Assembly (NCBI GenBank): GCA_946631805.1
Contig: CAMPAJ010000047.1
Span: forward strand, 1-9,531
DNA: 9,531 bases
From: an uncultured Eggerthellaceae bacterium
GTDB lineage: Bacteria; Actinomycetota; Coriobacteriia; Coriobacteriales; Eggerthellaceae
Direction of reading: 5' to 3'
A model generated the notes under the pieces. It was not told where the DNA came from and ran no database searches. It saw only the letters and a program-made list of their open reading frames with translations. Positions 1 through 5,615 of the stretch are shown here, in pieces; positions within the stretch are counted from its first letter, which is position 1; each line of letters begins with the position of its first letter. A program made the translations under genes and the position numbers.

Positions 1-1
1 C

Positions 2-505
2 CGCGGCCAGGCGCCCGTCATCTTCGAGAGCTTCAACTCCAAGGGCGTGCCGCTCGTCACAGCCGACCTCGTGCGCAATTACCTGCTCATCGCCGAAAGC
101 CACGCCGAGCAGAAGCGCCTGTTCGAGCAATACTGGGAGCCCATCACAGGCGTGTTCGGAGACGACCCCGGATCCATAAAGCTCAACAACGCCATATTGG
201 GCTGGCTGGCCGTACGTCTTACCAAGGTGCGCAAATTCGGCGACGACCAGGCATTCAGCATCTTCAAGAGCTTCTGCGAAGACGAGTATACGGGCACGGT
301 CGACGACTTGCTCGACGAGCTTTACGCCTTCTGCATGGTATGGGCCGAGCATTACCGCTACCACGCCGTGAAGAAATACAAGACTGCCGACTGGGCCAAA
401 CTCGGCCACAAGACGCGCGTCTCGGGACGCAAGCGCGCCAAGCTCGACAACCCCGAGAGCTACGAGTACTACAAGAAGCATTTTGGCGTAGACCCACAGT
501 GGTAA
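2..505 (+). CDS. DUF262 (GmrSD N-terminal-like) protein, 5'-truncated by the window edge
   Basis: The frame is open from base 2, so the real start lies upstream; the GTG at 47 is internal. Translation opens with the conserved DUF262 block FESFNSKG followed by VPLVTADLVRNYLL. The rest is a mostly helical region ending in a basic stretch (GRKRAKL) and a tail around YYKKHFGV. DUF262 proteins include the N-terminal part of GmrSD type IV restriction enzymes, and many sit in defence loci. The N-terminal IPxxQR and DGQQR motifs would lie outside the window. It is clearly paralogous to the next gene: the same FESxNSKG block, a shared IFKSxxxxEY block and a similar end point. The stop is 10 bases before the next ATG, so the two are probably one operon. 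No DUF1524/HNH nuclease tail is visible. The family is well supported; a defence role is inferred. Confidence 0.8.
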   Translation, partial: RGQAPVIFESFNSKGVPLVTADLVRNYLLIAESHAEQKRLFEQYWEPITGVFGDDPGSIKLNNAILGWLAVRLTKVRKFGDDQAFSIFKSFCEDEYTGTVDDLLDELYAFCMVWAEHYRYHAVKKYKTADWAKLGHKTRVSGRKRAKLDNPESYEYYKKHFGVDPQW

Positions 506-515
506 GGAGCTGACG

Positions 516-1547
516 ATGGAAATAAAGCAAGAGCGGTTTTTGGATGTTATGGCGCGTGATGCGCGGTTTGCGATTCCGGTTTTTCAGCGCGTGTACTCGT
601 GGGATGCACGGCAATGCAACGAGCTGTGGGAAGACATCATGAACGCGGGAGGCGCCGCAGCCGAAACCGACCCCCATTTCATGGGCATGCTGCTGTATTC
701 AGCCGACACCGAAAGCTGGCAAGGCACGCAACAGCTCGACGTCATCGACGGCCAGCAGCGCATGACGACGATGACGCTTCTGCTGTGCGCGCTCGCCCGC
801 TTCTTGGACGAAACGGGCCAGCAGGCAGGCGGACTGACCACAGCCGACATATTCGAGCGGTACCTGCGCATTGGCAACGGCGCGAAAGCCTCTGGCAAGC
901 TGGCGCTGTCGTTCATGGACCGCGATACGCTCTACGCCCTTGTAGGCGTTGGCGTCATGCCGACCGAACCCGCAGGCAGGCTCATCGACAACCTCGAGCT
1001 GTTCTACGGCAAAATGAAAGAGGAGGGATTCGACGCAGAACAGCTGTGGCGCGGCCTTTCCAAGCTCGAAGTGGCCAGCATCCTGCTCGCGCACGACGAC
1101 AGCCCGCAGCTCGTGTTCGAGAGCCTCAACTCCAAGGGCATGGCGCTTTCGACCGCCGACCGCATCCGCAATTACGTCGTCGTCACCGACGAAGCAGCAG
1201 GATGCGAAGACGACGGCGTATTCGAACGCTGCTGGAAACCGTTAGAGCAGCTCATCGCCTCATGTGACGCCGCTCTTGACGTTAGCACAGTCGTGCACGC
1301 ATGGCTCGCCAACAAGTACCGCGACACGCGCATCTTCGACAAAAGCGAGGTCTACGGCATCTTCAAGAGCTGTTTGCGCAGCGAATACGCCAATGACCTG
1401 GAGCACATACTGGACGACATTTCGGCCTACGCCCGCAAACTGATTGACGACACGGAGTTCCGCACCGAAGAACTCGAAAACGCCGAACGCTGGGTCGCCG
1501 GCAAACCCAAAGAGCTCATCAGCGAATACAAGATGTTCGGCGATTAA
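516..1547 (+). CDS. DUF262 (GmrSD N-terminal-like) protein, short form
   Basis: This 343-residue protein has all the DUF262 landmarks in order: IPVFQRVYSW (residues 20-29), VIDGQQRMTTM (76-86) and FESLNSKGMAL (201-211). The DGQQR block is the ParB/sulfiredoxin-fold active-site segment of this family, linked to nucleotide binding or hydrolysis in GmrS-type proteins. After residue 220 it is helical and acidic. It stops at 343, whereas GmrSD fusions are usually much longer and continue into a DUF1524 His-Me nuclease domain, which is absent here. The ATG at 516 is preceded by AAGGAG (504-509), which overlaps the stop of the upstream paralogue, so translation is probably coupled. A likely role is defence against foreign DNA, alone or as a two-subunit complex with the upstream paralogue. 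This is inference; the family call is secure. Confidence 0.87.
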   Translation: MEIKQERFLDVMARDARFAIPVFQRVYSWDARQCNELWEDIMNAGGAAAETDPHFMGMLLYSADTESWQGTQQLDVIDGQQRMTTMTLLLCALARFLDETGQQAGGLTTADIFERYLRIGNGAKASGKLALSFMDRDTLYALVGVGVMPTEPAGRLIDNLELFYGKMKEEGFDAEQLWRGLSKLEVASILLAHDDSPQLVFESLNSKGMALSTADRIRNYVVVTDEAAGCEDDGVFERCWKPLEQLIASCDAALDVSTVVHAWLANKYRDTRIFDKSEVYGIFKSCLRSEYANDLEHILDDISAYARKLIDDTEFRTEELENAERWVAGKPKELISEYKMFGD

Positions 1548-1602
1548 CAGCCCGTTTCGAGCGAACGCTAGCGAAACCAGTACGACCAACAGCCGTTTAT
1601 AA

Positions 1603-1635
1603 GCAAAAGGCTGCGCGTCCTCATGGGCCTTTTGC
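1603..1635. terminator. Terminator-like hairpin after the DUF262 pair
   Basis: There is a perfect 9-bp inverted repeat, GCAAAAGGC (1603-1611) and GCCTTTTGC (1627-1635), with a 15-nt loop. The T run lies within the 3' arm rather than after it, so it is a plausible but not textbook intrinsic terminator. It lies 55 nt after the second DUF262 gene and should separate it from ackA. Apart from this hairpin and the ackA promoter and leader elements, I see nothing coding in 1548-1882. Confidence 0.6.
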
Positions 1636-1789
1636 AAACGAAGTGTTCATCTACATGGCTCTCTTCCACTCCCGAAGACGCCCCTTCCGCTCTGCGCTTC
1701 TCGTCCTACCACAACGTTCTATGCTTGCGCCACGGCCCCGCAAGATCGCCCACTATACATTGATTCCTCTATCGTTTATGTAGGCCATA

Positions 1790-1818
1790 TGGACGAGAAG
1801 CGCCTGTAAGCCGATAAT
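1790..1818 (+). promoter_or_regulatory. Candidate sigma-70-type promoter for ackA
   Basis: TGGACG (1790-1795, 4 of 6 matches to TTGACA) is followed by a 17-bp spacer and GATAAT (1813-1818, 5 of 6 matches to TATAAT). A start near 1825 would give a leader of about 58 nt containing the hairpin at 1843-1860. It was found by eye, with no experimental support. Confidence 0.38.
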
Positions 1819-1842
1819 GGAATTTCCTAATTAAGCAACCAC

Positions 1843-1860
1843 CGCGGCCTTTAGGCCGCG
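1843..1860 (+). other. GC-rich hairpin in the ackA 5' leader
   Basis: The arms CGCGGCCT (1843-1850) and AGGCCGCG (1853-1860) form an 18-base near-perfect palindrome. In practice this is a 7-bp G+C stem with a TTTA loop. It ends 10 bases before the GGAGG ribosome-binding site (1871-1875) and has no T tail, so it is not a terminator. It could stabilise the mRNA 5' end or be a protein-binding site. Confidence 0.45.
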
Positions 1861-1882
1861 AGTAGCAAACGGAGGGTTCATC

Positions 1883-3100
1883 ATGCTCGTGCTCGTCGTA
1901 AACGCAGGCTCGTCGAGTCTTAAATCACAGCTCATCGAAACCGAGGGCAAAGACGCCCGCATGAAGTGCCTGGCCGAGAAGGTGGGCACCGACGAAGCAT
2001 ACATGAGTGTATCGTTCGCCCCCGACTTCCAGAAGGTGAAATACAACGTTGCCGACATGACGGTCGCCCAGTGCCTGCGCAAGCTGCTCGACGTCATGAC
2101 CGACGATCCCGAATCCCCCATCAGCGGGCTCGGGCAGATCGACGCCATCGGAAACCGCATCGTCGCTGGCGGCGAATACTTCACCAAGGCCGCCATCATC
2201 GACGACGAGGCGCGCGCCAACCTCGACAAGTGCGAAGAGCTCGCGCCGTTACACAACCCTGCAGCCGACGCATGTATCGACATGCTGCGCAAGCTGATGC
2301 CCGACACGCCTCAGGTAGCGGTCTTCGACACCGCCTTCCATACGACGATGCCGCCGAAGGCCTACATGTACCCGCTACCCATGCGCTACTACGAGAAGTA
2401 CCACATCCGCCGCTACGGCGCACACGGCACGAGCCATCGCTACGCTGCGCAGCAGGCGGCTAACCTGCTGGGACGCCCGCTTCGCGACTTGGGCCTGATT
2501 ACCTGCCATCTGGGCAACGGCGGCTCCATCACGGCCGTCAATCACGGCAAGTCGATTGACACGACCATGGGCTTCACCCCGCTCGAGGGACTCATGATGG
2601 GAACGCGCTCGGGCAACATCGATCCGGCTATCATCACCTACATCATGCGCGAGGAGGGCAAGACCTTCGACGAGATGGACTCGATCCTCAATCGCGAGAG
2701 CGGCATCCTGGGCATTTCTGGCACTTCGGGCGACATGCGCGACGTGCTGGATGCCGCCAACAAGGGCGACGAGCGTGCAAACCTGGCCATAGACATGTAC
2801 GTGTACCGCGTGCAGAAGGCCATCGGAAGCTATTACGCCTCCATGACGCGCACCGACGCCGTGGTCATGACGGCTGGCATCGGCGAGAACTCGGCCGACC
2901 TGCGCGAGCGCATCTTCGCGGGCCTGGCGCACATGGGCATGATTCTGGACAAGGAGCGCAACGACGTTACCGGCCAGATCGGCATGAACCGCATCATCAG
3001 CATCGACGACTCCCCCATCAAGATCTGCGTCGTCACGACCGACGAAGAGATGCGCATTGCCCGCGAAACCGACAACCTGGTCAGCCAGCTGCGTGAATAG
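1883..3100 (+). CDS. ackA: Acetate kinase
   Basis: Acetate kinase interconverts acetyl phosphate + ADP and acetate + ATP in the cytosol, the ATP-yielding end of acetate fermentation. The 405-residue length is typical. Family landmarks are present: NAGSSSLK at residues 7-14, the phosphate/acetate-site arginine in GNRIVAGG (R92), catalytic aspartate D149 in VFDTAFH, the histidine of YGAHGTSH (H181), LGNGGS (210-215), R242 in MGTRSG, and the C-terminal TDEEMRIAR block. Compared with the usual GHRVVHGG and YGFHGTSH, this protein has N91 for H, A95 for H and A180 for F; the catalytic residues are kept. The start at 1883 is supported by GGAGG at 1871-1875. The usual partner pta (phosphotransacetylase) is not adjacent, and ackA appears to be its own transcription unit between two hairpins. 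Confidence 0.97.
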   Translation: MLVLVVNAGSSSLKSQLIETEGKDARMKCLAEKVGTDEAYMSVSFAPDFQKVKYNVADMTVAQCLRKLLDVMTDDPESPISGLGQIDAIGNRIVAGGEYFTKAAIIDDEARANLDKCEELAPLHNPAADACIDMLRKLMPDTPQVAVFDTAFHTTMPPKAYMYPLPMRYYEKYHIRRYGAHGTSHRYAAQQAANLLGRPLRDLGLITCHLGNGGSITAVNHGKSIDTTMGFTPLEGLMMGTRSGNIDPAIITYIMREEGKTFDEMDSILNRESGILGISGTSGDMRDVLDAANKGDERANLAIDMYVYRVQKAIGSYYASMTRTDAVVMTAGIGENSADLRERIFAGLAHMGMILDKERNDVTGQIGMNRIISIDDSPIKICVVTTDEEMRIARETDNLVSQLRE

Positions 3101-3101
3101 C

Positions 3102-3134
3102 AGGGCGTCAAAGCAAAACGCTATAGACGCCTTT
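3102..3134 (+). terminator. Possible weak terminator after ackA
   Basis: GGCGTC (3104-3109) pairs with GACGCC (3126-3131). The stem can be extended by a G.T and an A-T pair, and a small inner AGC/GCT pairing sits in the loop. Only a short TTT follows. It lies directly after the ackA stop, but the stability is modest. Confidence 0.4.
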
Positions 3135-3144
3135 ATAGAGCCAG

Positions 3145-3193
3145 TCCCCTTTTAGAGGGGAAAAGTGTGCAACCTTGGCTTACCATACGGTAA
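3145..3193 (+). promoter_or_regulatory. Two small inverted repeats upstream of the COG0523 GTPase
   Basis: TCCCCT (3145-3150) and AGGGGA (3156-3161) form a 6-bp stem with a 5-nt loop and no T tail. Separately, TTACC-ATAC-GGTAA (3180-3193) is a 14-bp palindrome ending just before the AAAGGAG ribosome-binding site (3197-3203). Either could be an operator, and a metal-responsive repressor would suit the gene. Neither matches a Zur box that I recognise, and I found no convincing -35/-10 pair. Confidence 0.3.
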
Positions 3194-3208
3194 AAGAAAG
3201 GAGCGCAT

Positions 3209-3814
3209 ATGGCCACTAAACCAAGCGTCATCATACTCAGCGGATTTCTGGGGTCAGGCAAAACAACGGTGCTCGTGCAGCTTATTCAGCACCTGCGCGC
3301 CAAGCATGGGCCCGACTACAAGATTGCGATCATCGAAAACGAAATAGGTTCGGCATCCGTCGATTCCAGCATCATCCAAGATGCGGGCTACTCGGTAACC
3401 GAAATGCTTTCTGGATGCGTATGCTGCACGCTCATCGGGCAGCTCGTCCCTGCCATGCAGAAGCTCACCGACGAACTTGACCCGCAGCTCATCATCTTGG
3501 AGGCGACGGGTGTTGCCACGCCCGACTCGATGCGGGACAACATCTGCAAGTACGGCGGATACCCTGTGCGAATCGTCACGCTCGTGGACGCCTCGCGCTG
3601 GGAGCGCATCCGCATTGCCCTGCAAATACTGCTGCAAAACCAACTGGAACCCGCAGACTTTATCTGCATTAATAAGATCGACCTTGTTGACGAAGGCCAA
3701 GTTGACGAAGTGGAGCGCACCGTGCGCGAAATGAACGCCACCGCCCCCCTGGTGCGTGTGAGCGCCGCAACGCCCATGAACGCCAACGACCTCGATGCGC
3801 TAGCGGGTGAGTAA
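3209..3814 (+). CDS. COG0523/CobW-P47K family metallochaperone GTPase, G domain only
   Basis: This G3E GTPase belongs to the group that includes CobW, YjiA and ZNG1, which use GTP hydrolysis to deliver zinc or cobalt to client enzymes. Visible motifs are Walker A GFLGSGKT (residues 12-19), the switch segment ENEIG (43-47), the family-defining metal-binding CxCC in GCVCCTL (69-75, Cys 70, 72 and 73), EATG (98-101) in place of the common ETTG, and the guanine-specificity NKID (155-158). The ATG at 3209 is preceded by AAAGGAG. At 201 residues it stops where most COG0523 proteins continue through a His-rich linker into a CobW_C domain. The next gene, starting within two bases of this stop, begins with exactly such a His-rich stretch. 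The pair therefore looks like a split COG0523 protein. The client enzyme is unknown; the nearby amidohydrolase and UroD-like proteins are metal-dependent candidates. Confidence 0.9.
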   Translation: MATKPSVIILSGFLGSGKTTVLVQLIQHLRAKHGPDYKIAIIENEIGSASVDSSIIQDAGYSVTEMLSGCVCCTLIGQLVPAMQKLTDELDPQLIILEATGVATPDSMRDNICKYGGYPVRIVTLVDASRWERIRIALQILLQNQLEPADFICINKIDLVDEGQVDEVERTVREMNATAPLVRVSAATPMNANDLDALAGE

Positions 3815-3815
3815 G

Positions 3816-4289
3816 ATGGTCGAAAGCACATACGACGAAGAGCAGGAGATGAGCCACGAGCACGAGCACGAGCACGCCCACGATCACGGACACGACCACG
3901 AGCACAACCACCGCGAATCGTTCCAGATTGCATGCGGCGAGGCGTTCATCGAAGCACATATGCATGACCAAGCGGCAACGGTTTCGATGGCTGTTTGCCC
4001 AGACCCGAGCCAGACAGTGCGTTTCGACGAACTCGTATCCTGCATGCAAACCGTTGCCGATCAAGCCGAGGCTGCTGGCGGAATCATCGGACACATCAAG
4101 GCATTTGCCAAACAGGGCGATGCCTTTGCCCACGCGTCGATTACCTCTGCCGACATCGATCCGGCTTGCGAAGGCGACTTAACGATCGCGCTCGGCGAAG
4201 AGGCGGACATCCAGCTGGTCGCCATCGTGCTGCTCATCGAGCAGAAATCGCTGATTGACATGTGCCGCACGGCTCTTCAATCACTCTAA
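3816..4289 (+). CDS. His-rich metal-binding partner of the COG0523 GTPase
   Basis: The protein has 157 residues when started at ATG 3816; GTG 3807, overlapping the upstream stop, is the alternative. A weak GGTGAG lies just before 3816. Residues 14-32 alternate His with Glu, Asp, Ala, Gly or Asn, giving ten histidines in 19 residues. This resembles the metal-storage tails of HypB, SlyD and the linker of COG0523 proteins. The remaining 125 residues form a mixed alpha/beta region with no transmembrane segment or signal peptide and no domain I can name; the segments GGIIGHIKAF and ADIQLVAIVLLIE look like core strands. Near-zero spacing from the GTPase implies coupled translation and joint function. 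Its size and position would fit a CobW_C-like half, but sequence similarity to CobW_C is not obvious by eye. The His tract is encoded by in-phase GAGCAC hexamer repeats, which could vary in number. Confidence 0.75.
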   Translation: MVESTYDEEQEMSHEHEHEHAHDHGHDHEHNHRESFQIACGEAFIEAHMHDQAATVSMAVCPDPSQTVRFDELVSCMQTVADQAEAAGGIIGHIKAFAKQGDAFAHASITSADIDPACEGDLTIALGEEADIQLVAIVLLIEQKSLIDMCRTALQSL

Positions 4290-4298
4290 CGCAGACCC

Positions 4299-4333
4299 TG
4301 CATCACCTGCTCTACCCTAATGCAGGTGATGCA
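4299..4333 (+). repeat. Perfect 12-bp inverted repeat before the amidohydrolase gene
   Basis: TGCATCACCTGC (4299-4310) and its exact reverse complement GCAGGTGATGCA (4322-4333) flank an 11-nt loop. GCATCACC occurs again in direct orientation at 4331-4338, overlapping the right arm. The element begins 10 bases after the stop of the His-rich gene and has no T run, so it is either a poor terminator or an operator for the downstream gene. Confidence 0.6.
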
Positions 4334-4343
4334 TCACCCGTTG

Positions 4344-4349
4344 TATACA
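4344..4349 (+). promoter_or_regulatory. Possible -10 element for a leaderless amidohydrolase mRNA
   Basis: TATACA lies 11 bases before ATG 4361, and there is no Shine-Dalgarno sequence in that gap. Leaderless transcripts are common in Actinobacteria, and a -10 hexamer at this distance would put the transcript start at or near the ATG. No good -35 is visible, so this is only a candidate. Confidence 0.27.
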
Positions 4350-4360
4350 GACGCATCACT

Positions 4361-5308
4361 ATGAACGAAATAGAAGACAGAGCCCCTAACGAAAACAGCT
4401 GCTCCAAGCCGGCAGACAATCCAGCTTCGTTCGGAGAGTGCCATGCGCACGTCGCCATGGACGGCATCAACTACGCGAAGGCCATGGCGCTTCACAAAGA
4501 TGCGCCCGATGAATCACATATACGCAGGTGTTTTAAAACATACAAACATACAGGCGTCAATTTCGTGCGTGATGGCGGCGACAAGTACGGCGTGTCGGCG
4601 CTCGCCAAGCGCATAGCTCCCGAGTACGGCATCGACTATCGAACGCCGCTTTTCGCCATACACAAACGCGGGCATTACGGCTCCATCGTCGGCCGCGCAT
4701 TCGACGACATGCACGGTTATGCCCAACTTGTTGCAGAAGCAAAAGCGCAAGGTGCCGACTTCATCAAGATCATGACCACGGGCATCATGGACTTCAACGA
4801 GTACTGCCGCATCACGCACGCCGACCTCGAAGCGTACGAAGTCCGCGAGATGGTCCACATCGCCCATGAAAGCGGCCTCGCCGTCATGTCGCATACGAAC
4901 GGCGCACGCGCGGCCCTCATTGCCATCGAGGCGGGCGTCGACAGCATCGAGCACGGCAATTACATAGACGATGAATGCATCGCCGCACTTGCCGAATCGC
5001 GCACCTGTTTCGTACCCACCGCAACAGTCGCCCGCAACCTCATAGGTCACGGGCTCTTCGACGAAACCGTCCTAAACCGAATTTGGGAAACATCGCGCAG
5101 CACCATCGCCAAAGCTGCAGCAGCTGGATGCCTTCTTGCCCAGGGAAGCGATGCAGGTGCCGTAGGCGTGCCCCATGGCCAAGGAACACTCGACGAATAC
5201 TCCTGCTTCCAAGCAGCGATCCCAAATGAGGCCATGCGTAACCAAGCGCTCCAGCAAGGTATGCGCTATATAAGCGAGACGTTCTCGCCTGTTGGCCCTT
5301 ACTCGTAA
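4361..5308 (+). CDS. Metal-dependent amidohydrolase, imidazolonepropionase/prolidase-like (COG1228 type)
   Basis: This 315-residue protein carries the binuclear amidohydrolase ligand set in order: HAH (H28, H30), the lysine that is normally carboxylated in FIKIM (K136), H178 in MSHTNG, H198 in SIEHGNY and D264 in GSDAG. The VRDGG, GHYG and IEHG segments resemble the COG1228 imidazolonepropionase/prolidase branch, whose members hydrolyse amide or peptide-like bonds; the substrate cannot be told from sequence. It is short. Family members usually have about 60 residues of beta-sandwich before the HxH and a matching C-terminal strand set; here HxH comes at residue 28 and the end is abrupt. No signal peptide is seen. 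The frame is open back to GTG 4262, but those residues would overlap the preceding gene and the inverted repeat. ATG 4361 is the last reasonable start before HAH, although it lacks a Shine-Dalgarno. Confidence 0.85.
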   Translation: MNEIEDRAPNENSCSKPADNPASFGECHAHVAMDGINYAKAMALHKDAPDESHIRRCFKTYKHTGVNFVRDGGDKYGVSALAKRIAPEYGIDYRTPLFAIHKRGHYGSIVGRAFDDMHGYAQLVAEAKAQGADFIKIMTTGIMDFNEYCRITHADLEAYEVREMVHIAHESGLAVMSHTNGARAALIAIEAGVDSIEHGNYIDDECIAALAESRTCFVPTATVARNLIGHGLFDETVLNRIWETSRSTIAKAAAAGCLLAQGSDAGAVGVPHGQGTLDEYSCFQAAIPNEAMRNQALQQGMRYISETFSPVGPYS

Positions 5309-5371
5309 TCAGAATTACCCGAACTGCTGGAGCTCGAACTTCAAACAGCGGCGTTGCTGCTACTCGACCCA

Positions 5372-5494
5372 CGTCTGCCCCGCTTAGGAGGACGATGGGG
5401 TCGTGGGTGATTCTGCAGGCACCGTTCCTGTAATCCACATCCGTTAGCCGAAACCAAGCGAATGACCCCATCGCCACCCCAAACAGGGCAGACG
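5372..5494 (-). ncRNA. Candidate structured RNA: 31-nt x 31-nt stem, - strand
   Basis: The arms 5372-5402 and 5464-5494 are complementary over their full length without gaps. CGTCTGCCC pairs with GGGCAGACG, CGATGGGGTC pairs with GACCCCATCG, and a 12-nt segment in each arm lies between. That segment has 6 Watson-Crick pairs and 6 differences. Five of the differences become G.U pairs on the - strand (A.C mismatches on the + strand) and one is a true mismatch. The - strand RNA thus has 25 Watson-Crick and 5 G.U pairs. The 61-nt apical part can fold further (5403-5406 with 5435-5438, 5410-5412 with 5432-5434, 5416-5419 with 5427-5430). It lies beyond the terminator of the - strand uroD-like gene. 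I see no clear promoter and recognise no RNA family. A decayed inverted duplication is the alternative. Confidence 0.5.
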
Positions 5495-5534
5495 AGCAAG
5501 AAGCCCACATGGGCGGCAACAAACCGACAACAAA

Positions 5535-5572
5535 GACGGGGCGCGAGCTCGAAGCTCGCACCCCGTCGTTTT
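5535..5572. terminator. Strong bidirectional intrinsic terminator
   Basis: GACGGGG (5535-5541) pairs with CCCCGTC (5561-5567) and GCGAGC (5543-5548) with GCTCGC (5554-5559), separated by one C/A mismatch, with a 5-nt loop. The + strand is followed by GTTTT and the - strand by TTTGTTGT. It sits between the convergent amidohydrolase and uroD-like genes and can serve both. Confidence 0.88.
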
Positions 5573-5615
5573 CCTTGCATTCGGCAACTGTCAACCAATT
5601 GCCGCAGTATGCCTG

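Noticed and set aside
1571..1800. A gene between the DUF262 pair and ackA
   Set aside because: Only antisense-type or short frames occur, with no Shine-Dalgarno and no coding-like composition.
4262..4360. An upstream GTG start extending the amidohydrolase by 33 residues
   Set aside because: It would overlap the end of the His-rich gene and read through the 12-bp inverted repeat. The added residues look non-conserved, and there is no Shine-Dalgarno.
5309..5534. Cobalamin or TPP riboswitch in the convergent gap
   Set aside because: I looked for B12-box and TPP core sequences on both strands and found none. The gap also lies downstream, not upstream, of its neighbouring genes.
5040..5594. A 184-codon - strand frame across the convergent gap, with a hydrophobic N-terminal stretch
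   Set aside because: It lacks a Shine-Dalgarno, runs through the terminator and the 31-nt inverted repeat, and then antisense through the amidohydrolase gene. No recognisable domain.
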